A DNA stretch of 64,000 nucleotides from Paramecium sonneborni (taxonomy: Eukaryota > Ciliophora > Oligohymenophorea > Peniculida > Parameciidae): NCBI GenBank assembly GCA_905182985.1, contig CAJJDN010000097.1, positions 187,090 to 251,089 on the forward strand, written 5' to 3'. Shown piece after piece: positions 11,236-24,391 of this stretch; the first letter of the stretch is position 1, and every line of letters starts with the position of its first letter. The notes beneath the pieces are model-generated. The model was given only the letters and a program-made list of their open reading frames with translations, searched no databases and had not been told where the DNA came from. Both the position numbers and the translations under genes were made by a program.

Positions 11236-11314
11236 TTAAAAAATATTTTCTCTTTTTATATGTTAAAATTTATTTGACGAATTTTCTTATAATAGAAGCA
11301 GAGATCTTCAGATA

Positions 11315-12158
11315 ATGATTCTGTAGGTTAATAGGAGTTTTAGAAATTATAAAAAACAAATAATATAGTAATTTTAATTTAAAATTATCTTATCTGTTTT
11401 TATCTTATAGAAGCTAATTTGAATTATGCAATATTAAGCTTCAAGTTAAGTATTTTAACGAAATAATAAAAAATTTACCTGAAAACAAAAAATGTTTTGT
11501 GTTTCTATTCATAATTAATGCATTTGAATCAATTTTTAAATGCTACTATTTGCATTCAACAGAATAAATCATACATTTAGTAATTAAGTATAGATTTTAA
11601 TACCACTTTAAGTTTTTTAAAGGAATTTATCATGATAACAGGGTTTAGCATCTTTAAGGTATGGATTAATATAAAGGAGCTCATTTAAATTAAATTACTA
11701 AAGGACCTTAATATCATGTTACCTAATCTCAGTACTATATGCTATAAATTTAATAAAATTAAATATTTTTAAAACCTAGAATAAAATATATTGTATTAGT
11801 TTTAGTGGAATTACTAAATTAAGTTATATTTAAAAATCTTTTCATTCTCTAATAAACTAATCTAACTTATAAAGATTTCTAATTTTTTATATAAGTAAGA
11901 TGTTTTAGCTGCAATTTCGGTATTAAAGGTATTAAAGAAATTCGTTGAAATATTGATATGCAAGTTTTCATTCCTGTTTTAGATTAAAATAGTCTAATAT
12001 AGATTGGATTAAAGAGTATCTTAAGAATAGTAACATTAATGGACTACTAAACCAGCAGAACTGTAGGATAATTTAAAGCAATAAATTACTTAAAAACAAT
12101 TAGACAGATTTCGATTTATAGCATGCACTCCACTAAGTCCTAAATAAATTTTCATTGA
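11315..12158 (+). CDS. Hypothetical membrane-like protein, model uncertain
   Basis: In this interval two forward frames lack TGA for several hundred bases. The more protein-like one contains KYFNEIIKNLPENKKCFVFL, YHVTQSQYYMLQIQQNQIFL and IKYIVLVLVELLNQVIF, and after a 21-nt intron skipping a TGA it ends IYSMHSTKSQINFH at TGA 12156. The proposed 5' exon (ATG 11315) needs a 43-nt intron, longer than its neighbours, so the start is doubtful. It converges on the ARM-repeat gene. Most of the gene is repeated after the N at 12472. Confidence 0.35.
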
Positions 12159-12471
12159 AACAAGTCAATATTATTGCTTAAATAAAAATATATTTATATA
12201 AGATTTGGGTTAAGTTAATTTATTTTTTAATAATTTAATTACCTTAAACAAAAAATATTTTTTAAAATAACATAAATATTTAATGAATTTATAATTTCAT
12301 CACTAAATATGCTTAAGTATTTGACTAGCTCTTTGTGATGTTATTTCATGTTTACAATTAATTACTATATCGTTCAGATATGTTGTGATTTTATGTTGTT
12401 TTAAAAAGTTCACTATGAAATTATCACTCTAATTGTGTTGAAGAACAGTAAAGGTCACTAATTAAATAAAA
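11398..12471. repeat. Direct repeat copy 1 flanking the N at 12472
   Basis: These 1,074 bases recur as 12473-13545 at a constant offset of 1,074, so there is no net indel, and I noticed no substitutions. Copy 1 runs from inside the gene at 11315 to inside the 3' end of the ARM-repeat gene and stops at the N, as expected for unmerged overlapping contigs. Confidence 0.9.
12300..12471 (-). pseudogene. Truncated duplicate of the ARM-repeat gene 3' end
   Basis: Last 172 bases of the gene that is complete at 13374-14724, including its TGA at 12300. It is cut by the N. Assembly duplicate. Confidence 0.8.
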
Positions 12472-12472
12472 N

Positions 12473-13232
12473 TTTATCTTATAGAAGCTAATTTGAATTA
12501 TGCAATATTAAGCTTCAAGTTAAGTATTTTAACGAAATAATAAAAAATTTACCTGAAAACAAAAAATGTTTTGTGTTTCTATTCATAATTAATGCATTTG
12601 AATCAATTTTTAAATGCTACTATTTGCATTCAACAGAATAAATCATACATTTAGTAATTAAGTATAGATTTTAATACCACTTTAAGTTTTTTAAAGGAAT
12701 TTATCATGATAACAGGGTTTAGCATCTTTAAGGTATGGATTAATATAAAGGAGCTCATTTAAATTAAATTACTAAAGGACCTTAATATCATGTTACCTAA
12801 TCTCAGTACTATATGCTATAAATTTAATAAAATTAAATATTTTTAAAACCTAGAATAAAATATATTGTATTAGTTTTAGTGGAATTACTAAATTAAGTTA
12901 TATTTAAAAATCTTTTCATTCTCTAATAAACTAATCTAACTTATAAAGATTTCTAATTTTTTATATAAGTAAGATGTTTTAGCTGCAATTTCGGTATTAA
13001 AGGTATTAAAGAAATTCGTTGAAATATTGATATGCAAGTTTTCATTCCTGTTTTAGATTAAAATAGTCTAATATAGATTGGATTAAAGAGTATCTTAAGA
13101 ATAGTAACATTAATGGACTACTAAACCAGCAGAACTGTAGGATAATTTAAAGCAATAAATTACTTAAAAACAATTAGACAGATTTCGATTTATAGCATGC
13201 ACTCCACTAAGTCCTAAATAAATTTTCATTGA
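12473..13232 (+). pseudogene. 5'-truncated duplicate of the gene at 11315
   Basis: Carries the body and stop (TGA 13230) of the hypothetical gene but not its 5' exon. Assembly duplicate. Confidence 0.7.
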
Positions 13233-13545
13233 AACAAGTCAATATTATTGCTTAAATAAAAATATATTTATATAAGATTTGGGTTAAGTTAATTTATTTT
13301 TTAATAATTTAATTACCTTAAACAAAAAATATTTTTTAAAATAACATAAATATTTAATGAATTTATAATTTCATCACTAAATATGCTTAAGTATTTGACT
13401 AGCTCTTTGTGATGTTATTTCATGTTTACAATTAATTACTATATCGTTCAGATATGTTGTGATTTTATGTTGTTTTAAAAAGTTCACTATGAAATTATCA
13501 CTCTAATTGTGTTGAAGAACAGTAAAGGTCACTAATTAAATAAAA
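12473..13545. repeat. Direct repeat copy 2 flanking the N at 12472
   Basis: Second copy of the 1.07-kb overlap. It continues directly into the intact ARM-repeat gene, so this copy belongs to the right-hand contig. Confidence 0.9.
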
Positions 13546-14724
13546 AGATTACATTTAATTAACTATTTACTAAGGACAAAATCCTACCATTCCTTCATTT
13601 CTTAATATACAGAAATTAGAAGATTTAATAATCCATTATTGTATAAATCTATACATTACTAAAAAGTACTACTTGAAAATATAAAAAATAAGGCTTCTAA
13701 TTAATGATATAAGATTTAACGATCCTCTAAAATAAGATAAAAAATTACTTTCTTTTTCAATCAAATGCAAAAGTTATAATGGAATTTAATTTAAATGGAT
13801 ATTCTCGATAATATATTAAGATTAATTACAAAACAATTATTTTATAATAATAGATGCTTAAGTTCTTATAGAATTATCAATAGTTTTATTACTTGATGAA
13901 TGATGATCAATAATAGTTAGTAATTAAAATAAAATACCTGGATGCTTTTCCATAATATCAAATTTTAATAAATGATCATTCAATTTCATTGACTCAGAAA
14001 TAACATTTAATGCACTCTATCTTAAAGAATATTATTCTTAAACTACAAATGCCAAATTTGTAAGGATTATCCAAAAGTTTTAATAAATTGTTAAGTTAGT
14101 AGAAAATTGAGATTTATCAATAAATTATCGAACAAATTATAGTATTCTATTTAGAAATGAATGTTTTGTTTCAGAATATTTTTCATTATTCTCCAAATCA
14201 AATTCTAAATCTAAATAATTTATCCTTCGCAATTTCTTGCATAATTTATCTAAAATTAACATTAATGGTGTAACTTCTTAAAATGGAATTCTACTATTAG
14301 TCTCAATAAATGTTTTAATAAGATACATAAAAGTTGACATAATACAATCATCCTATTCAATATTTAATTCTACAACCTTATTCAAGATTTAAACTATTTA
14401 TAATTATATTAGTGTAGTTTAACATAACATTGATGACTATGATAAATATCCAAGTAAATATAGTTATTCATCTAAAAATACTAAATCCTATTCTTTTTCA
14501 CACTTCGTCAAAATTCGTTGCCCTAAATTAAAATCTTGAAAAAGGGTTTCAATAACATCTATCTGTTAAGCTTCTTTACATTTTTTCACTATCAATTATA
14601 ATAACAGTATTTTTGAATTTGTTAAATCTCTATCTAAAATTTCTTTAAGAAGAGGATATTTAGAAATATTTAAATTTTGTTCAGATTCTATCTAATTGCT
14701 TAGATTTATTATTTCATCATCCAT
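13374..14724 (-). CDS. ARM-repeat protein, importin-alpha-like
   Basis: ATG 14724 (MDDEIINLSNQIESEQN) opens about 440 residues with a single 22-nt intron near 13710. The protein is an array of short helical triplets typical of armadillo repeats. Recognisable units include LNRILQFVRQFIDKSQFSTN, YQNFWIILTNLAFVVQEQYS, IRTQASIIIKQLFCNQSQYI and RQILYHQLEALFFIFSSS. It lacks the strict W-x3-N arrays and the basic IBB domain of classical importin alpha, so cargo binding is not proven. It most likely acts as a helical scaffold or transport adaptor. The reading ends at TGA 13374. Confidence 0.6.
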
Positions 14725-14971
14725 TTAATCTTAACATTGCTGAATATCATTTTTTTATATGCTTTTTTTCCTACTTTACATAAAAAGTTCTTCCAATCTT
14801 TACTTTCTAATTTGTTATCTAAATTGTTCTTTTTTTTATGATAACATAAAATTATTAATATTATAATTCATTTATTCTATCCTTAATATTCTCAAAGTAT
14901 TCTTTCAATTTTGAAGAATTTCTAACAAAAATTTAGATTAGTTAATATTAAAAAAATAAAATCATTTATAA

Positions 14972-15363
14972 ATGGATTAGATTGAACCATAACCTATATT
15001 TGATGAAATTCCTTCTAAAATTGATATCAAAATATTACCAAAACATAAGCCTGAAAAATTTATAGAAGCAACCAATAATAAATTGATTGATCCTGTTTAT
15101 GAAGATGGTCATGAAATTGGTTTTATGATCAAAGGAGAATAAACTCTTTATGAGTTAGACTATGAAGAAGGGTGAGTTTGACTTTGCTTGACAATAGATT
15201 TTTTGAACCTAATGGATGCTACTATTCTCGTGATTTTGTTCCAAAGGGATGGTGGGTATTAGATAAGGACTCATAAGAATATTTCTATGATATAGATGGA
15301 AAATTGGAAGGAGATGATGAAGAGGAAGAAAATATAAATGAATAATAGATATTATAATAATGA
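14972..15363 (+). CDS. Small acidic hypothetical protein
   Basis: ATG 14972 (MDQIEPQPIFDEIPSK) to TGA 15361 with one 26-nt intron near 15171. About 121 residues with an aromatic, glycine-containing central part (FFEPNGCYYSRDFVPKGWWV) and a strongly acidic C-terminus (EGDDEEEENINE). Composition and order suggest a compact folded domain plus an acidic tail. Family not recognised. Confidence 0.6.
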
Positions 15364-15554
15364 TCAAACAATAATAACCTTTTTATTTTTTTTTTACTTC
15401 CACTTTATTTAGAAAAATATTTACATTATTGTTAATATTTATTATTAATTAGTGAGGTAAACTTGAAAATATAAGAAGTTAGATTATGATTTATAGTTGA
15501 AAGTAAATCTTAGGAATATATTTATTTTCTTTATATATCATAAACAAAAGCTAC

Positions 15555-16243
<689 letters not shown>

Positions 16244-16277
16244 TTAACTCGATTTGGATAAATTGTTTTATCCAATT

Positions 16278-18645
16278 ATGATGACCATAAGAAATCTTAG
16301 AACTTATTTCAAACAAGATGATGAAAATAATCGCATAATATTAGTATTGATTCCTAAATGATTAAGGACTGCCAAAATAAAGTCGAAGCTTTTGCGCTTT
16401 CTATTATGCATTTCTTACTTGACTTAATAGTGAATGGAATTGAGCATACATCAATATGTTTCAATAAAAATGTTCCGTTACTCTAAAGAGAATTAAAGAA
16501 CAAAATTGAATGTGTACAACAATTTGTGTAAACTAATGATGTAGAAAACTTAAAAAAGAATATTTTGAAATATTATGAGTTAAAAGAAGGGTTTAGTGAA
16601 TCCGAAAGTGAAGATGAAAGTGTTAGTTTGCAGATCAAATTGGTATGAGCTAGCTCCTCTTATAAGGCAGACTGGTAAAATGAAAGAGTTTAACCCTGAA
16701 ATACAGTAACTTAGAGTTGAATTGAATCAAAAAGAAGCCACCATCCAAGCATTGATTTAGAAACTCAAGTATCGTTAGAATAGCATGGAGTTAATGGTTC
16801 ATAATCATCATAAAGAAGTTTCTGTACTTAAAGCTTAGTTTCTTTTAAACCCATAAACTGATGATCCATCATCTATTTTTAATATTAAATATTTTGACTC
16901 GACATCAATGATAGATCCAGAAATAGCTGCTCTAATGAATGAAAAAATCAATGATATTAAAAATCAATATGAACGTTATGTTAAATAATTTATGGATAAA
17001 TTTTAAAGATAAAGAGTATCTTAAAATAATGAAGATAATATTAAAAAACCATCTTTAGATGATTATACAGCTAAGGATTTATTAAAAATTGCACTTGATA
17101 GAGAAACTAATCCACATATTTTCTTTAAGTATATTTAAGATCTCAAATCTATTAATTATATTTTAGATATTTTATGTAATTAATAGAATCATTATGGAAT
17201 TGATTATGAGAAAATTAATAATGCCTTTAAGACTAAAAATGAAGATTTGAAAAAAATGATGGAAGCCCGTATTATGATGGAAGATTGTTAGGCTTAAATA
17301 AGTGCATAATTTCTTATTGATCTAGAAAAAAAGAAAGAAGAAATTTTAGAATTAAATTTGATGATATCATAATAAGAAAATGAATATAAAGAATCATTAA
17401 AATTATTTTAAGATTTAATATCAAGTAATAATGATAATTAGAAGTAAAATGAGATTATTTTTAAACAATAATAAAAAATTGAGCAAATGAGATCTGAAAA
17501 TCATAATCTTTCAACAATGATTTTGAATTAAAAATAACATTCTTATTAATTGAAATAATAAAATTAGTTTTTAATGACTAATTTAAAAAATATTTTAAAT
17601 CTCTTACATAAGAAATAATTGTAAATTAATTTAGGATTAGATAAGTAGGATTTAATGAAAGACAAATCTGCTCCAATTAAAGAAATACTTAACAAATTAA
17701 ATAATTTAGATGGATATGATTTATTTACTTTAATTTAAGAAATTAAACTACTACTTTATTAAATTGAATCTGTAAAAGCTGTGAATTAAATTTCATAAAG
17801 AGGAAAATTAAATAAATAAACTTAAACGATTTAAATAAATTAAGAATTTGAAGAAAAAAGAGAAGAATGGAGAATAAGAGAAAAAAAAGAATCAAAACCA
17901 ATTATGAAACATTTAGAATAAATTAGATAAGAAACAATTAAAAAAAGTAGATAAAAAATTGCTTCTACTTAAACAGATATAACTAATGAGTATAAATCAA
18001 CATAAAATTAAGAAAACATTGAAGATGAAAAATCAATAATATCAAATTAGAATCAATAAAAGTAAGGAACTTTGTCATTAAAAATGTTATTGAAATAGGC
18101 TAAATTTTCATCTGAATTAAATCATTAGAAAATAAGAGACTTAACTCCTGAACCTTCTTTTGATTAGTAAAGTTCAATTTTTGAGAAATTATATACTTAA
18201 TAAAAGTAGTAAAATTCAAGATGGCATTAATTGAGACCTTTAATTGATAAACTTTCTGAAGAGGAATTCATTGAAGTTATCAATACTTTAGGTATATATT
18301 CATTTAGAAATAAATAATAATCATAAAATACAACAATGGAAATACCATAATATGATATAAGCAAAGTTTAATAATCAATGATTTATCAAGATATTAATAA
18401 ACGAAGAAGAGATTCAAGTGTCGATTAAACAAAAAAGTATATTAATAATTATATAAAGTTTATTTATTGAATTAGATGAATAGAGAGAATAAGCATTAAA
18501 ACTCTTTTAATAATAGAGAATAGATACTTATCGTAGAAGATTAAAAAGATTGGTTCCAGTTATACCTAGTTAATGTTTATAAGTTGAAGAGAAATTAAGA
18601 CCAAAAAGTTAAATTAGAAGTAGTTATCAAAAGCCTGGTTACTGA
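16278..18645 (+). CDS. Long coiled-coil protein
   Basis: ATG 16278 (MMTIRNLRTYFKQDDENN) starts a 5' exon with a 23-nt intron. It leads to a frame ending SESESEDESVS, and after an ambiguous splice near 16600-16670 continues WYELAPLIRQTGKMKEF and then about 600 residues rich in Gln, Lys and Glu with long heptad stretches. A final 22-nt intron joins NLFIELDEQREQALKLFQQQ and a basic tail ending SSYQKPGY at TGA 18643. Total about 770 residues. It looks structural, possibly cytoskeletal. If no intron bridges the ambiguous site it would be two genes. Confidence 0.65.
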
Positions 18646-18763
18646 TTCATATATATAATATCATTTTTTCTATAAGAATTTAAGTAATTATGAAGTTTGG
18701 TTATTTTAGAGACGAGAATTTGAAATCTGTTTCTGTAAGGCTTATAAACTTTTACCAACTTAA

Positions 18764-19647
18764 TCAAAACTTTGGCTAGATAATGTTTATTCTGGCTTTT
18801 ACTTTTTATGTAGATAATAATACTCTAATTAATGGAGATTCTTTTTTTGTTGTTTTTGTATATTTATTAAGTTTCTCAGTACTTACAGATTATTATGATT
18901 ATTCATTTATTTTTTCTGATTTTTAGAGTCTATGTCTTTTTTCACCTTTTGAATCTCTTTATCTTTATGTTTCAGTCAATTTAGGTTCTAGATTTCTTTA
19001 TAAATATATTTATTTACTAAGTTTCATCATTTATTCTTTTATATCCTAATTCTCTTTTAGCAGAAAGTTATTTTCTTCCTTTTGAAAGAGAACGATCTTT
19101 TTCAGTATTACATATTTTTAATAATGCTTTAAAATTTGCTTCATTATTTGAGTTTTGTAAATTTTTTTAAGATTTATTAGAAACTAATTTACTTAACCTT
19201 TCAAAAGCAGAGGGTGTTTTTTTATGTAAAATCTCTTTTGGTGAACTATCTAACATTTTTTTATGTTGATCCTTATGATAATTTCACTTTTTTTACTTTA
19301 ATGATTTATTCCATAGATTTTATTTTATCTGATTATTATTTTATAATACAATCTTTTTCATTAGTGATTTCATCTATTTTTTATATCAAAGCATCAATTT
19401 ATAATTTCTATTATTATTCTATTCCTATATGATTTCTTATTGAAGCCTCAAGTTTTTGGATCATTGTTTCATAATCATTGTTTATTTGTTCTTCTAATTG
19501 TAATTCATAGATGTTTTTGACCCTTTGTATAATTTATAATATAATTACCTATTCAAATGAGCAACTACTTAAAGAATATAATCATATTATGACTTTTCTG
19601 ATTACTCACAAATTTACTCTACATTTACTTAAATAATCTATTGACAT
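18764..19647 (-). CDS. Coiled-coil protein, tandem paralogue A
   Basis: Starting MSIDYL at 19647 and removing introns (31, 26, 25 and 22 nt) gives about 260 residues. The order is a coiled coil (ELQLEEQINNDYETMIQKLE, LIQKIDEITNEKDCIIKQQS), a conserved block HKKTPSAFERLSKLVSNKSQ, the motif EKDRSLSKGRKQ, and a basic Gln-rich tail ending QPKF. The gene immediately upstream (19766-20560) has the same order of elements with divergent sequence, so they are tandem duplicates. Function unknown. The first exon is the least certain part. Confidence 0.6.
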
Positions 19648-19765
19648 GATTCAATTATATCCTAATTCAAAAAAGATGTATTACATCATCTATTATTTCT
19701 GTAATATCCAACAATAATTATTTTATAGTATTACTTTGCATATATATATATATATATTAATTAAA

Positions 19766-20560
19766 TCAAAATTACAAACCAGATCTAGTTAAGTGAAAAT
19801 TACTATATTAAGGAATTGAACCCTTTAATTATAATATAATCTTTTTAGTCCTTCTTTAATCAAGACTTACTTATTCATCTCTTTGTGTTTAAGAACATGA
19901 ATAATCTTATTTAACAATAGATTATTAGAGTCTGCTTTTTTAAAAGCAAATTTATCTTTTCTTATTATCTTATTGTAGTAATTTAGTATCAATTGATTTC
20001 CTCAAAGGATAAGAAGTTTTTCTTTAAGAAAGAGAACGCTCATCTTAGTTTAAGAAAACATTTCCACTTAATATATTCTATTAAGATTTATTTGACATCA
20101 ATTTATTAATCTTCTCATAACCTGATGGTGTTTTCTTCTAAGTATTCAAATCCAATTAAGAAAAATGATTTAGAAAATTATTTTATAAATTTCCTGTACT
20201 TTCTGTATGTTTTTCTTACAATTACAATTGTAATTTATGAATTTTATCGTCATATTATTTACCTTAAATTTCTTTCTCTTTTATTAGTTCCTCTATTTTA
20301 CTATTTAGTAATTCAATCTGAAGATTCAGTTAATATTAGGTTCTTATATGCTTTCTTACAGAGGCTTCCAAATTTTAAATTACTGTTTCATAATCATTCT
20401 TAATATGCTCATTTAATTATTACTGCAATTATTAACGCATTTAATCTATTGATTTAAAGAGTTAAATTATATTAAATGATAAAGATGCATCATCTTAATT
20501 TACTATTTACGACTGATCAATATCATTATCGATTATACTCTCTAATTTATGTTTATTCAT
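19766..20560 (-). CDS. Coiled-coil protein, tandem paralogue B
   Basis: ATG 20560 (MNKHKLESIIDNDIDQSQ) opens about 264 residues with no obvious intron. The coiled coil NDYETVIQNLEASVRKHI and LNSKIEELIKEKEIQ aligns with paralogue A. Next comes the shared block KKTPSGYEKINKLMSNKSQQ, then DERSLSQRKTSYPLRKS and a Gln/Arg-rich tail ending FHLTRSGL at TGA 19766. About 118 bases, including an 18-base TA microsatellite near 19740, separate the two paralogues. Function unknown. Confidence 0.65.
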
Positions 20561-21048
20561 ACATGGTCCATCTCTTAAATCAAATCAAAATATAATTATG
20601 CCAAAATTGAAGGTTTCTTACTCTTTTTATTCATTAATATAATATAAATTCTTAATTTATACTTATATTAAATTTCTATTAATATTTATTTGTTTAATAA
20701 CTTCTTTTCATTCATCTAATGTTACAATCCCTCTTATTTGTAAACTATTTCATAATATGATAATGAAATCAAAAATTATATATAAGAGTTCAAACCTAAA
20801 CAAAAATAGTATTGACTCACTAATGATTAAATTATTATCAAACAATAGATTCTTAATGTATGAACTCTTTTTATATCAAACACTTTAAGTTTTATCATTT
20901 ATTTCAATTTAAATTAGCTTATATTTTATATAACAGAAAAATTAAAGAATGAAACTTATATATTAATTATTTTTGTTCTAAATTTCTAGAACAATGTTTT
21001 GAAAAGACACGATATAAATATATGGCTTTATATATGAATCTATAATTT
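20561..21048. other. Intergenic, no gene seen
   Basis: AT-rich sequence between paralogue B and the LC8 gene. No coding frame or RNA recognised. Confidence 0.5.
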
Positions 21049-21349
<301 letters not shown>

Positions 21350-21487
21350 CTTTATTTTTTCTTATTATTTAAATTTATTAATAATAATTTTTCAATTCTC
21401 ACTTCAGATTTATACAAACTGTAAATGATATTTCATTTTGTTCTTGAATTTAGTTTTTTGAACTGAGAGTTTCCCTCTTATTTTTAT

Positions 21488-21784
21488 TCAATTTTTAGAT
21501 TACATAATTTTATAATTTGAACTATTGTTTCTTTTAATATTAATTTTAGTTTCAATTTAATATTTAATCCTTGAAATTTTTCCAACATCATTTCTAGAAT
21601 ATTTTGATTCAAATTTCTTTATTTGAATTAAAAATTCATAAATTGTATAAATTTTGATAATATTTTCTACTAAATTTATTTTTTTCTCATATAATGATAA
21701 AAATTTTAGTGCATACTTTAAATTTTCTTCTAACTATATTTTGAAAATAGCTTAATTTTCGGTAGATATGATACAGCTATTCAT
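21488..21784 (-). CDS. Hypothetical small helical protein
   Basis: ATG 21784 (MNSSIFKIQLEENLKYALKF), with a 24-nt intron after the third codon, gives a Lys/Ile-rich helical protein of about 90 residues ending NYKIMQSKN at TGA 21488. The splice makes an otherwise interrupted frame coherent. Composition is biased by the AT-rich DNA. No family recognised. Confidence 0.4.
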
Positions 21785-22409
21785 TCATAAATACGTAGAT
21801 AAATTAAAACTTCAATAAGTAATTCTTTTCTTTTTTGATTATATATTATTTTTTAACCTAAATATTTTATTCTTTTTTTTTTTATTTTTAATTATGTAAT
21901 TAATGAATAATATTGTTGAATCTGAATTAAAAATTTTTGCTTGGAAATAAAAAATTCTTGATTTGCAATTTAAGATTATCTATCATAAAAAACATAGGAT
22001 CTAAATATTTTTTTTATTTTTAATTAGATTTATTTTCATATAAGATTTATTTCATCATTTTTTATGTATTTTTAAAACATTGAAATGATTTTTGTATTAT
22101 AAAATAACTATTTTTTGAAAGATCTATAATTAAGTTGATTAACATCAATTTTATTTTATTAAAGGCGCAAAAGAATTACTATTTGAAAATAATAATAATT
22201 AATTAGTTAGTAAATTTAAGTAAATCAGAGGAACTAATAAAATCGTTTATTCTTTTAATAATAGAAAATTGTTTTATTAAAGGTAAATTGAATTAACTAG
22301 GATATCAATTATATAAAAATTTTAAAACAATAATCTTTTTATATCTTATAGGATATTTACAATAAGATATAAATTTAATCTTAAATATAAATGTTTAATA
22401 ATAAATTAA
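21785..22409. other. Intergenic, no gene seen
   Basis: About 625 very AT-rich bases without a convincing frame. Confidence 0.45.
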
Positions 22410-23298
22410 TCAATATGGTCTTGGTACGTTAGTCTATTCTTAATATTATTTAGTTTTAGGTTTAAGTTCAGAAGTTTTGAATTCAATTATACTACTTGCT
22501 TCACTAATAGGCATCAATTATTATTGTTGAATTAAAGATTTGTTAAGATATATAATGTAAGAATGAGTCATTAATTTTTCATCAGGTATTTCTCTTGATT
22601 TTATATAGTGTTTATTTGTAATATGGTTGGAAAACAGCTAACATTCTTTAAATTGATCGAAATTAATGTCGCATTTCTTTCCAAAGAGAGCAAAAGTAAG
22701 CAAATCAAAATCAAAGTTGTTAAATTAGACTTTTGTACTTTTCATATAATTTAATAGGCTAGTGCAATTTATTATATTATTTTGATCACTAAGGTTTTAA
22801 AAGATCTAAAAATAAAATTATGTTTAGTACTTTAAATATATTGAATTCTTCATTGTTAATTATTTAGAATTGGTTATCTTTAATTTGTTTAATCACCCTT
22901 ATTTATTAATTGAGCAGTTTTAAAAGCTATACTTAAAGATCTTTATTTGTATGATCAATGATAGTGTTTTATTTATGAAGTAAAAGTTTCGTTAAGTAAT
23001 TCTAACCTTTTTAAAAATTAACAATTACATAAAATTATTATTTACTGATAGTAAATCTGTCTTTATCACCTACAAACCAGATAAATTCAATAATATCTTT
23101 ATAATTGATAGGATGAAGATTCTAAACAAAAAAGTTTAACAAAGTATTCTTAGTGATAGTATCTTCATTGTTTGATAGTAACTCAAAAGATCTATATATA
23201 TTGTCCATATTATTGGAATAGAGAGTTTATTTGATCGTTTATAATTTCTGTTCATAATAAGAAATCATTTTCAGATAAAGTGCAATTTATTAGTCCAT
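22410..23298 (-). CDS. EF/EH-hand-like protein
   Basis: ATG 23298 (MDQQIALYLKMISYYEQKLQ) and a 25-nt intron give about 285 residues ending TNVPRPY. The segment NYKDIIEFIWFVGDKDRFTI-SKQQF has the helix-loop-helix layout of an EH domain (I-W-x3-D-x-D-x3-I-S-x2-x-F), and a second loop-like unit (FALFGKKCDINFDQFKEC) follows. EH domains bind NPF peptides in endocytosis. Calcium ligands are only partly present, so calcium binding is doubtful. The call rests on the pattern alone. Confidence 0.45.
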
Positions 23299-23319
23299 GA
23301 TTAATTTAAATATATAAAT

Positions 23320-24289
23320 TCATATGATCAATTCTTATTATTGTTATTAAGAATGTTCAGTATCATTAGATTTTATATCTGATATGCATTTATCACTAGA
23401 TAATGATTATTCTAATTTATCAAATTTGTTTAATCTCAATCTTAAGTTTAAAATTTTATCACTTAATTTTAATTATTCTTCTTTTGTATCTTAAATCTTT
23501 TTTATCAATTCTTACTTCTCTAAAATACAAGTTCTAGTTATCTCTTATATCTAAAATGTCAATTATTCTATTTTTTTTGTATATTCATCAATTAATAAAG
23601 TTTTTTCTTATAAAATTTCATCTGGTGTCTTTTATATAATTGCCACAGCATTAGGTTTTTGTTTATTTCTTTAAGCTTTAGGCATTTCATTAAAATCAAG
23701 ATTTGGTTATTTTTATCTTATTTTTTATTCAGTCTTTTTATAATATTCATCAAAAAGTTATATTTTTCTCCTCAATTATTATTTTTAAGCATTCAATTTC
23801 AAACTTAATCCTTATTAAACTTCCAATTCAAAATATTACACTTTATTTAAATTATGTTACTGTATTGTTTCCTATTTCAATTACTATTTCTTTTCTTGTA
23901 ACAATTTTATTTAATCCTAACTTAGATGCTCTTTTTCACCTTGACGCACTAATTAAAGACAATATTCTTTAATTAGATCTTCAACATAATCATTCATTTA
24001 ATCTCCTTCCTTTTTATAAAGTTCGATTTTTTTTTCTACCTAAGAATATTCATTTATCTTTTCTTATAAAAAGTCTTATAACATTTTTATTTACTATGCT
24101 ATATGTATCAATTATAAATACATCTTTTCTTCCTAAAGGTTACAAAACTTATTTATTGTTTTAATCGGATATAATTGATTCTAATGATTTCAATTTGGCT
24201 GTGTTAAGTCTTTTATAATCTATTCTACTAGAACCCAAACCAGTAGTTTTATTTGCTTATTAATCACTTTTCATTGATTTTAATTGCAT
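23320..24289 (-). CDS. Coiled-coil protein
   Basis: ATG 24289 (MQLKSMKSDQQANKTTGLGS), one 25-nt intron (GTTTTG...AAAAG) and a continuous frame give about 315 residues ending QQQQQELII at TGA 23320. Nearly the whole protein after residue 40 is heptad-patterned (KMLQDFLQEKINEYSQVEKK, QLTFQIQEITRTCILEKQEL, LRLRLNKFDKLEQSLSSDK). It lies between the kinesin and the EF/EH-like gene, all leftward. It is probably a structural or adaptor protein; no specific function can be given. Confidence 0.6.
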
Positions 24290-24391
24290 TACTTTTTTAA
24301 TATAATTTATATATTAAAAATTACTATTTGATCTCAAAATTAAAATTCATTTATAGTATTTTAATATTTTTGATATAATTAATTAGTAATC

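Noticed and set aside
11401..12340. Second long forward frame without TGA across the duplicated region
   Set aside because: It is open mainly because of AT bias; its product is Ile/Leu/Phe/Lys-rich and less protein-like than the alternative frame used for the gene at 11315.
19739..19758. TA microsatellite, considered as a mobile-element or telomere feature
   Set aside because: Simple TA repeat only; no terminal repeats and no G3T3/G4T2 telomeric units are present.
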